DNA of 64,000 nt from the NCBI GenBank assembly GCA_002633005.1, contig NMRA01000577.1:124001-188000 (forward strand), in the 5' to 3' direction. The notes beneath the pieces were generated by a model. The model searched no databases, was not told where the DNA came from, and saw nothing but the letters and a program-made list of their open reading frames with translations. Position 1 is the first letter of the stretch, and every line of letters starts with the position of its first letter. Shown piece by piece: positions 35,901 to 46,100 of this stretch. Source of the DNA: Phoronis australis. Taxonomy: Eukaryota > Phoronida > Phoronidae. Both the position numbers and the translations under genes were made by a program.

Positions 35901-38659
35901 GGATTCACCATCCTAGTCGGTATATTAATTGCAAACCGCCAGCGGTGCCTCACCGGCAGCATCCACTCCTCTAGTGCCACAGCTACGCTCTCTATTGTCT
36001 TTCAGACAACCGACTGGCAAAGGTCGTTATGTACATCCGTATCACTGCAAGAGATGTGGCTGCTTCTGTCGGAAAGGAACGGAAGAGAAGTGTTGCAGCG
36101 AGTGCCCGGTAAACAACAAAGGGAAGGTTAAGGGAGGGAGGAGCAAGGGAAGGAAACGAAGTAAGAGCTCCAAGAGAAGCAAGACTCGGAGCAAGAGTAC
36201 TAAAAGTAAGAGTCCAAAACGAGGCAGGACCAAAAGAAGAAGCTCGAGCAAGTCGAAGCGAAGCACGTGAGTGGCACTTAAATTAGTTATCGATTTTACG
36301 CAGTTGACAAGCAAACATCTGTTAAGAATGCCGGGTCCATTTGTCTTCCTCCCACTCCACTTCTTGGGCAAATTTCACTGAGGGTTAACGTCCGCGTCTG
36401 TGAAAGAAATACTTTTAAGACACGTTTTGATGAGAAGCTTAGCTTGTGACAGGTTCATTTTTTGACTCCCGCCTTCATTAAAATAATATCTAAATTATGT
36501 AATATGAAAAATACTTTAAAAACCTAGAGTTCCGTTACAACAAACAAAAAAAATTAACGACCTTGAAGACGGTGATAAACTTAACCACAGTTGTAGTACA
36601 CGTCAGAAGCAATAACTGTGCCGATTCTCAAAAATTGCGGCCTCTGTGAACATTTGAATCTGAATTCGAAAACAAAATGGCCGCCACATCCGCCACCTTG
36701 AATCTGATTATGACCAAAACAATAGGGTTTTACTACTTTTGAGACTAGACCTACAGGTTGTGTGTGAATTTAATGGAAATCGGAGGAAATTGCGACCAGT
36801 ATAGTGCGAACAAACAAAAAAACAAGTAAAAACAAACTTGATGGCAAAGCAACATACTTGGCGAAATTAAAAGCATTTTTAATATTTGAAAAACACATAA
36901 TTTGACCATAAAAGGTCAAACTTTTATTACGAAAACCTTCGGTTTGTCGAAACTTGCATGTCATGTCCACGGTTGGTAACACTACAAAACATTCGTTTGG
37001 TTAAATAAACCACTCAAAATAACAGAAACAATTTCGCCACAAGGGCAGTTTCAAGTGCATTATATGGAAATGTTAAATTGTCATGGGTAAAATGTTTCAC
37101 AAATTACGAGGCAAGTGGAGAACATATCCGAGGATTCTTTTCATTCGTATTGACTGTGACCTCATTTTTTCATCGATTTTTCAACTTAAAACCTTAAAAT
37201 GCAAAATTAAGCCTTTTTATAAGGTTGTTCTGGAAATGTTTGACCTTCTTATTCTCAAAATACCTCGTCAAGATCTCACTGTTAAACAAGTGAGAGAACA
37301 AGATCTGTAATTTAACTGTTAATGGTAATTCATAACTTTACCAATACAATGCAATCTTTCGTGTGGCTTTTTAGATAGCCAGAACAAAATTGAATTTTTT
37401 AAAATAAAATCTGAAAATATCATATTACGACTTGAAGGATGCTTACATCATGTGTTTTTCTTCGGTTACGAGGACTTTGAAGAAAGTTTTGGGTAGCTAG
37501 GGCTGACAGAAGGCTTGTCAGTGTGTGAATCAGTCCTTCCTTTTCCCCTTTCCCATATCCCTCTTTTACAATAATTCCATGTATGCCCAATCACTGTCAA
37601 TTATTTGTTCTGTATGATGTATTGATATTTATGTTATAAAGATGTGTAGCTGGGCCTCCCAACCCCAGCCACATTCACTAATATGATTTCTGGGTAAATA
37701 GATGTATTAACTGTAAAAATGTAATGGTTCCAAGAATGAATATAAAGTAAGATCTTATGTTATTACCAAGTTTTCTTCTCAGTTCGTCAGCAAAGAAAAG
37801 AAAGTTCCGGAGCAAACGCATTGGGTCACGGAGGAAGGGTTACAACCCGTATCGTTGTCGGAGATGTGGCTGTTTCTGTCGCAAAGGTCGTGAAAATAAA
37901 TGTTGTCCCGAGTGTCCTATAAACAACAGAGGTCACCGCTCCAGAAAATCCAAGCGATCATCTCGGGGCCGAAGCACTTCATCGAAGCCCATTCGACCTA
38001 CTCGTTCAGGTTCTGCGAAGCGGAAACGTCGATCACGCAAGACCAAGCAGGCTCGCAGTAGATCAAAGATCAGCAGTCAAGAAGTGCGATCGGCTTCCAG
38101 ACGACGATCCAGAAGGTCATCGCGACGCAAGAATCGCTCTAGAAAAGCTAAGCGATCATCTCGGGGCCGCAGCACGTCATCGAAGCCCACTCGGACTGCT
38201 CGTTCAGGCTCTGCGAAGCGGAGACGGCGATCACGCAAGACCAAGCAGGCTCGCAGTAGATCAAAGATCAGCAGTCAAGAAGTGCGATCGGGTTCCAGAC
38301 GACGAACCAAAAGGTCAAGAAGCCGTTCCAGTAAATTGTCGGGTACATCCAGAAGTACACTTACGAAGCGGTCGAATGCTCGGAATGCGTCAAAGTCAAA
38401 GAAAAGGAGACCGAAAAAGACTAAAAGGACGATAAGAAGCAAGGCTTCGTCTAGACCGCGACGACGAAATGCTAAGGCAGGACGAGTAAAGCGCGCAAGG
38501 AAACAAAGGAAGTCTGGCAAAGGCACGAAGAGAGCTCGTCGGTCTAGCGCAAATCGACAGAAGGGGGAGGAGTTTTATTACACGGTAGCACTTAATGTGC
38601 CCGGGAAGATTAACATGAACACCACACTAAAGCAAGTGAAGTGTAGTAACGAGAAGTAG
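32903..38659 (+). CDS. Protein with two seven-cysteine modules and very basic Lys/Arg/Ser tails (3 exons, unrecognised family)
   Basis: Exons 32903-33129, 36006-36266 and 37783-38659 join in phase to give 454 residues. The first exon is acidic and low in complexity (75 codons). The second and third each open with a short linker, then the same module with cysteine spacing C-X2-C-X-C-X-C-X7-CC-X2-C followed by PxNN[KR]G. Each then continues into a long Lys/Arg/Ser region. In the third exon the tail holds a 66-residue unit repeated in tandem, and it ends with a short non-basic C-terminus (FYYTVALNVPGK...). No signal peptide or membrane segment is seen. An acidic head, possible metal-binding cysteines and a protamine-like or SR-like tail suggest a nuclear, nucleic-acid-binding protein. 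A sperm nuclear basic protein is one possibility, but this is inference. An alternative first exon lies at 29907-30040. A poly(A) signal AATAAA is at 38693-38698. Confidence 0.75.
33886..34107. repeat. 40-bp tandem array with perfect 22-bp palindromes
   Basis: Units of about 40 bases (TTTAATTTACGAGCGTAATT then TTACGGCGACACTTT) repeat five times. Twice the array carries TACGCTCGTAA followed directly by TTACGAGCGTA, a perfect palindrome, giving a higher-order period of about 92 bases. It directly abuts the right arm of the inverted duplication. Confidence 0.8.
34112..34740 (-). repeat. Right arm of diverged inverted duplication
   Basis: Inverted counterpart of 29049-29689; see that entry for the shared blocks. 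Together the arms bracket both alternative first exons. Confidence 0.8.
37938..38333 (+). repeat. In-frame 198-bp tandem repeat in the basic tail
   Basis: Two units (about 37938-38135 and 38136-38333) share long identical blocks such as AAGCGATCATCTCGGGGCCG, offset by exactly 198 bases (66 codons). The frame is preserved and differences are mostly conservative. Confidence 0.85.
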
Positions 38660-38827
38660 TAACAACAAGTGAGTAAAAATTAAGCAGAATAAAATAAATC
38701 GAGTGAACAGTTCGTGTGTGTTTACTACAAAAGTGCTGTAATTGGTTCTGACTTGTGTGGTGTTTTTTTTTTAATTTAATGGGGTGATGGGGTATTTTTC
38801 CACTGGTCTACATTTACAAATAGAAGT

Positions 38828-38987
38828 CGCCTGGTGCCAACTGAAATGGGAGGCATGCTCTTTTTTCAGCGCCATCTGGTTCCAACTGAAATGGGTCGGT
38901 ATCCTCGTTTCTCAGTTTCATCTGATGCCAACTGAAATGAGTATGTTGCGATCCTCTTTTTTACTCAGTGTCACCTGATGCCGGTGG
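38828..38987. repeat. About 55-bp tandem repeat
   Basis: Three to four imperfect units share CATCTG.T.CCAACTGAAATG and a following TC-rich stretch. The array starts about 170 bases after the stop of the cysteine-module gene. Confidence 0.65.
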
Positions 38988-40218
38988 CTATGAGGCTCAG
39001 GTTTCAAAATGAGTCAGGCGGACCTGCGGTACTTTCCGTAGACTCAAGAAGTTCTCCAAAAAGCAAGATCAGTCGAGATCAGGCAAAATTAATATGCGAG
39101 TGACAGGCGAGTGTTTCGCGAGTGCGCTCGAGACCTCACTACCGTAAGCTAGCAAAATGTCGGCCAGTGAATTAGTGCATGATTTGTCAGTGAGGTTGGA
39201 ATGTTGAATTATAGGATTGAATTGATGAAATGTGGAACAGAATTAACTATTTCTGTACCATGAGATTTCTTGCTACAGGTACATGGCTAAATGCGTTGGG
39301 TCTACGGAACGCCGCCCAGAAACAATGCCTTTCTGACGTCATATAATTTTTTACTTCCCGTTGTAATTAGTAAAGGACTGCAATCCGTAGACGAAAGAAT
39401 CTTGCGTTCTCGCGTCTGTGGAACGCGTTCCAGGTCGAGATCCGGGTCCATGGCCAGAGGGATCTGATGGCACTGGAGGACACGGGACGTACGTCGCAGC
39501 CCTCCATTGCGGCAATTCAACCGTGCCTGAGCTGGGGAGACAGCCTGGTTGCATGTCCGAATAGGAGCTCAACTATGTTCCCTAAATTTCCTGTGCATTC
39601 GTGGACCTTGTTTACTCACTAATCTTCTGTTTTTCTAACAATTTATGTTTATTATAAGTTTCTCTTTCACTCATGACATTTTCTAATAATTTTCTTGAAA
39701 AGTGAGCTGTTGTTTTAATGGAATGAAATGAAGACTGAGTCCTTAAATTGGGGCAGTTGCATGAAATGGTCACTAATAATTTCAGGGATTTAACGTAGAG
39801 TTTGACTTCATCGTGTATCCAAGCTAAAACTTAATCTTGTAATGAATACAAAATAACGGAAAAATGCGCACAACATTAAGGACACATATTTGAGTCCCTA
39901 TTGGGATTGTTGCATGAGGCAGACCCAAGTTAGGACTAAATTATGTTTCTTAACTTTTCACCGCATTCATGGACTTGAGAAAACATTGACCGACTTTCCT
40001 CTGATGTTTTCATTTTCATTGCTAAGTCAATGTTTGGCTTTGATGCAGACTGAGAGAAGACTCTAAGTTGAATTCTCAATATTGTTGAGAATTCATATAA
40101 GTACGGATATTTTCCAGCAATGCACCCCCCCCCCCAATATATTTTAATACGGACATTTTCAAGCAATGTCTCTAATTTAATTAAGAGCTATGTCACTATT
40201 CATTTTTATTGAAATAAT

Positions 40219-40596
40219 GGCTCAATTTTGAGTTCTTTCAATATGTCATTAATCGAAAAAGACCACATAAAAAGATAAAATGTGAGAAAAAACATGTTTT
40301 TGTGAGTAAACAAAGTTCAGACACAAACACGCAGAAGACTTAGGTAAATTTGTTGAGTCCCCATTTGGCCGACTGTTCCATGTAGCCGTGGACTGAACCC
40401 CAAACTTGGCCACTCTGAAGGCGCAAGTAATTTCGAATAATTCGCGTTACATACAATATTGCGGAAGATAGACACTTGAGATTTATTTGAAGCTTACTGG
40501 TCGGACCTTTAATTTTTTTTAGAAAATTAAAACGCGGAAAATACCAGCAGAGCATTCACCAATTCAATCGTATATGCTTGTGTATAAATAATTATC
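40219..40596. repeat. Unmerged contig overlap, left copy
   Basis: It ends at the N at 40597 and is almost identical to 40598-40974. The same artefact pattern is seen at 12939, 20117 and 58646. Confidence 0.85.
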
Positions 40597-40597
40597 N

Positions 40598-40974
40598 GGC
40601 TCAATTTTGAGTTATTTCAATATGTCATTAATCGAAAAAGACCACATAAAAAGATAAAATGTGAGAAAAAACATGTTTTGTGAGTAAACAAAGTTCAGAC
40701 ACAAACACGCAGAAGACTTAGGTAAATTTGTTGAGTCCCCATTTGGCCGACTGTTCCATGTAGCCGTGGACTGAACCCCAAACTTGGCCACTCTGAAGGC
40801 GCAAGTAATTTCGAATAATTCGCGTTACATACAATATTGCGGAAGATAGACACTTGAGATTTATTTGAAGCTTACTGGTCGGACCTTTAATTTTTTTTAG
40901 AAAATTAAAACGCGGAAAATACCAGCAGAGCATTCACCAATTCAATCGTATATGCTTGTGTATAAATAATTATC
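40598..40974. repeat. Unmerged contig overlap, right copy
   Basis: Partner of 40219-40596, beginning directly after the N. Confidence 0.85.
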
Positions 40975-41388
40975 GTTATAAAGGTCGGTCATGCTCGTGT
41001 AAAAAAAGAGTATAAGAAGGTATTAAATATTATATTTCACAGTGAGACATTATGAAGCTACAGAGACATTGCAAATTCTATCGTGATCATCTTATTTGTC
41101 GCCACAAGTGACTGTTTCCTCACTTGTTAGTAAAATGAAAAAACAAATTAAATAACAAGAATGACACTTCCCAGTAAGATCTAAAATTACATGTATGCTG
41201 TGACCTGAACATGTGTCATGAGCTTGCGTGAGTGTCACAAACTAATTTCAAAAATGACAAATAACGTCTGGAGCACCACAAAAGAACGTGACTATGCCGT
41301 TGGTTTCACATAACTTGCTTTTACTTTGAAGTCAGCCTTTTGTTTTGTGAGCATCACGTTAAGAGCATTGTTCAAAAACTAACTGGTA

Positions 41389-41492
41389 ATGGTCGAATGT
41401 AACGTGCCGGGATTTTGAGAACCAGTTTTCTCCCCTGAATAACGGGCATCAAACTGGTTCTCAAAATACGGGCACGTTTTATCCGACTATTG
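41389..41492. mobile_element. Foldback MITE, family 1
   Basis: The arms GAATGTAACGTGCCGGGATT... and the complement ending ATCCGACTATT enclose CTGAATAACGGGCATC. The centre is inverted relative to the copies at 12211 and 15372. Confidence 0.75.
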
Positions 41493-43114
41493 CCAGTTAA
41501 CCTTTTTACAGATAATTCTACGCGTGATAAATCATGTTAATATGTACACTACTCAAATCCCCGTATAGTTCGTCATTTCAGATACGCGTAGGAATGGCCG
41601 TTCTAAGGTTCGTTGCAATGGTAAGATTCCGTTGACCTATTGACGGTTCCTCTATCACGTGTACAGAACGACTCGACAGAACGCCTTACGTGGGGCGGGT
41701 GAATCGTCATATCTGTCACGTGTACTAATGGGAACCGCAAAAGTTCAAGTAACGTTACCATATGCTTCGAGCTTGCCGTATTCCTCCAAAAAGTGTTATG
41801 TGGCAGTCTTCGTCAAAACAATGTATCAATATTTTTGATAACTACATTAGAATTGAAAAGGTGCTTTGTCTGTGATTGTATAAAACAAATCCTTAAAATT
41901 TATAAAAACCAGTTAACATTCACAAGCCCGTGTACCTGAGAATCAGTAATTTTGGTCCACGATTATTAAACACGCAATAAATACTTGAAACTGGAACATC
42001 TATATGTCTACAGGTACCAAAAACATCTACGGTATGTCGTTATTATACTTGGAGGTACTCTCAATTCCGTTGAGGCGCATTCTGTCGGATTCATCGTACC
42101 GACAGTTATGTCATAATTTTGCACTATTTGTGAAACTTAAATCCAGATATGGAAACAGCTAGAGTTTATTCCGAGAACGGTTTTTTTCATTTTTGTTAAA
42201 TTTAAGGCGATGAAACAGAGGGTGTCTTGTTCGCACTTTTGTTTCATTAATTATAAAAATGCAATTAACAAATGTTATGGACGATTTATAAATAAGGGCA
42301 CTAACACTTGTAGCTAATACACATTTGTGTTTTTATGATGTCTCTCTTCTACTATCGAAACTCCCGTCTGTCGCAACTCCCTCACTGACTTTGCTCCGGT
42401 AGCGACACCGGAGTTTCTGTTAGTTTACCATCGATGTCGCGACCCCTAGCGATTGCTCCCATTAAAGTGGAGCTAACGTTTCACATTGCAGTGGAGTTGC
42501 GCAACGCCTTAGTTTAACCCACCTGTTTTGAGTGGAGTCACGAAGGCTGTTTAACCAATCCGGGGATTACACTTTCCCATTGACTGAAACTCTGCAAACA
42601 GGGCAACTGCGGCGTTAATGGGAAAGAGACATTAGAAATATTTATAAACACAACATTTATGCAAAACGCACGATGTATAGTTCATGTAGATGTTACGGTG
42701 CCGCAACATAAACAATCAAATGTTTTCCGCAGGGATTCACTTCCACGTGATGATTAGGACAAACTCGACTCGAAAATTAACATCGCCATAGTATGGAAAT
42801 TTACGCGAAGCGTGCCTCGCAACTGGGCAGATTTTCAGTCTAGTCTCGACTACGGTTTAGTAGTTCGGTCCCGGTGTCACTTGCAACTCCCTCCTGCTAT
42901 AAAGCGACATCGCTCCGGCCTTAATCGCAGAAAATATATCCTGTATACGTTCAAAGCGCCACAATCGCAGAAATATCTAGGTCGAATGATGCATTTTAAA
43001 TCACATAGTCATAACAATGGAATACGCAATAAAATTAAAGATGGTACACGTTGTTCCACAATCTCGCACAAGAATAAAAATGTTTTGAACGCTGTTTCCG
43101 ATATGCGCAAAACA

Positions 43115-46100
43115 CTACACATCAGGCGCACAGAGCGGCTTTCGAGCGAAAACGACATCGTAGAAGCCACCGTCATCCAGGAAACTGATGCTGATGTCCA
43201 CGAAACCGTGCCTGGAAAGCATGCGTCTAAATTCCATACACGACCATTCGCGTCCTTTTGTGAAGAGGAGCATGCCAATGTCATAAATGTGACCCATTTT
43301 GGGACCGTCTTTGCTGTCGTTAAGAATCTTTTCCCCAATCAAGATAGCACCACCTGAAATCGACCACAATTTTTTTAACGTTTTAGGCTACTTTCCAAGT
43401 TTATAAAAATGTTTTGCGAAGCATTGACACTTACATTCTATACTTACGCTTTGTATAAAAACAAACAAAGAAATAAAAAATAGGTTCTCTTGATACCTTG
43501 TACGAGATCTATAAAATCAAGTCACTATTCAACCAACACCAAAAATGACCAAACCAAACAGAATGCAAAAATGCGGCATAGTTTTACTCAATCGTATTCA
43601 TTCAAAACTTTACCTGGCCGTATGGATCTGTATACATTTCGAATTATGACGTCAACTTCTTTGTCCGACCAGTCATGAAGCACGTGACATACCAACGCGA
43701 GGTCGCACGGCGGCAAGTTTCCTTTGAAAAAGTCTCCTGTGGTTAAAATCAAAATTTTTCGTTAACATTTAGGCAAAAACCACCGATTTCACAGCTATCA
43801 AAATATCAAAAAATGAACACACAAAAGCCCTTACCCGGAACCTGGGGCCCGTTCAAAGAAATTGTTCATTTTTTACTTAAGTCTAAGATTTGCCTCAACT
43901 TCCAAACTTTGAAACTTCCACATCCGGTAAGTTAGTCAAAATTAAGGCAAAACTTAAGCCAAACTTAAGATCTCTTTCGTCAAACGGATTTCAGAAAAAT
44001 TTAAAATTGGCTGAAATTTAAAATTTGCCTTAGCAAGGTTTGTTTTCTTGGAACAGGCCGCTGTACTCTAACTACAAAGGCAATTGCACTGAAAATTGTC
44101 TATGCTAAGTCAGGTTGGAGTTCGACCTCAGATGTAAGTTTTTGGTACGTGGTAAGTGTTCTTGCTGTGTGTGCTAAGGGTGTCAATGGCTTTGAAAACT
44201 GGCAAAAACGGGTATTTCCTTGACGAAGAATTTCTACTCCTACACGTGACGTCTCTGGCACTGGGTACAATACAGTTTGAGAAAGAACACACAGTGCTAA
44301 GTGATTCAAAAGATTCTAACGAGGTCGGTAAGTTACACTGTGAAAAGATAAGCGTTCTTTTATTTTTTATTTCAAAAGTCCGAAAATTTCGTTAAGTCTT
44401 TCTGGGGTGCTTCACTTGTGACTAAAAAAGGTAATTATCATTTGGTACTTCGCTTCTATGGTGTAATCCTGAATCGACTCAGAAAATTTGACTTTGCCTG
44501 CTTTCCAATCAGTCAAGTCTTGAACGTATACCTCGTCCTTTGTAATCGTAGGCTAACTGACACACTTGATATGGACTTCACATCTTTAAAGTCACGCTTT
44601 TTAAACGTTGAACCCCGCTTCGTACATCTCATTTGCCACAAATTAAGGTCACTGTGTTGGCTACTTAAATCTCCAAAATAAGACAAGGCTCTGTGCAATA
44701 CATCGAATCGTGTGTAAATTTGCCATCGACCCGGCAGGGTTTACTTTTTAGTCGCTAACCGACTAGAGCGACGTCTTTCGTGAAAATGAGACGCTGTTAC
44801 ACATACAGTGTTTGAAACATGTTGTCCTGTCCGAAGGCAGATCGGACGTCTGTCCCACCGTTCGAAAAAATATCTCGTGAGAAAATTCGTTAGTGGTAAG
44901 ATTTGATTTCTCCTCATGAGGTTTATTACCGTAAGTAGTTTAAAGTTTAGTTTCTCTGACAGAACGGGGGTTCGTAGTTAAGTTGGTGCTATGCCAATAT
45001 CTCGTAAAAGTGTACACGGGAAGCCTTTGTGAACACTCGTTTAAGCAAAAAATGATCACAGCCCATTCCAGCTGACATCAATTAACTTTTTCTATATGAA
45101 AATATAGACAACGAAGAAAATACAACACCATGCACAGCATCAACTTCAAAAAGAACAAAGACCAGAACCAGTTGTGCTATTTGCTTTGGCCTGATATACT
45201 TTCTCAAAGGTGACACAAAAATTAACGTCGAGAAACGTGAAGTTGTTAAATTCGTTTGATTGGTGGAAACCAGATTCTGCATGTGGTTTAGAGACAGTAA
45301 CGAGTACGGGAAGAGTTATACACACAGATGCTTGTATTCCTCACCCTCTTGGTAGGTGACGTCCAAGTGTTCTTCAACTGGTTTGAACCTGTTAGACAGC
45401 GCAACTACTGTAGGTAGGTCGAGGACTGTCACTTTGGCCTGGGGGTAAGCGCGACACAACTCGTACGCAATAGCCCCGGATCCGCCTGCAAACATTGGTA
45501 GTCGTGCAGATTTTAATTAAACCTGCATTTCGCCCTTGTTATCGTGATAAGATTCTCTTTCCGTTACCAGTAAGAACGTGGAAACCAGCATCGACTCAAG
45601 ATTTTATCGGGGATAACCAACCCTAAAAATTCGAATTCCAAAATGGCGCATGTGCGCATTACCAACCTTAAAATTGCTAATGCGAAAATGCGCATTACCA
45701 GTGACTTGAGTTGGTAACGGAAATAGAAACTTATCAAGGTGAGTAATATTATAAGAACGATTTTATGAGAGAAAGGTTCCTAGTGTTTCAACAGCAAAAT
45801 AGGGAGAAAGGCAGCTTTATGTGCAGTTTACTAAATAGACTACAACCTGGGGCGGCATATCTCACTGATCGTTGTTCACTAATTAGCAACACAGATTTTA
45901 GTTGAATATTATTAATTATGAAATAAAATACAACACTCTCAAAAACCGTACAGACAACGAAGCAGAAACTTACCCCCAATGTCACTGACAGTCCTAAACT
46001 GACTGAGGTCAAATTGTCGAACAACTTTCGGAGCTGAAATGCTTGCCCAAGCATTCATTGTCGATAGAAATGTCATTGTTCTCTGTTCCTGTCTGTAGAA

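Larger units (their letters stand above)
33130..36005. other. First intron of the cysteine-module gene
   Basis: It contains a short MITE derivative at about 33290-33336, a tandem array with palindromic units at 33886-34107, and the right arm of the inverted duplication at 34112-34740. A 69-codon frame at 34797-35006 follows an AG but matches nothing I know. Confidence 0.55.
38660..43114. other. Convergent intergenic region
   Basis: It lies between the cysteine-module gene (+) and the ASMT-like gene (-). It holds the AATAAA signal at 38693, a 55-bp tandem array, CCGTAGAC-type repeats at 39030-39435, a contig-overlap duplication around the N at 40597, and a family 1 MITE at 41389. Blocks at 42360-42430 and 42865-42915 share CAACTCCCTC. 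No exon is recognised. Confidence 0.6.

Noticed and set aside
39302-39572. Two overlapping minus-strand open frames of about 73 codons
   Set aside because: The segment carries repeat ends of the CCGTAGAC type, so the frames are most likely translations of repeat sequence.
42812-43357. 181-codon plus-strand open frame
   Set aside because: It lies antisense to the last exon of the ASMT-like gene, has no domain, and is explained by coding constraint on the other strand.
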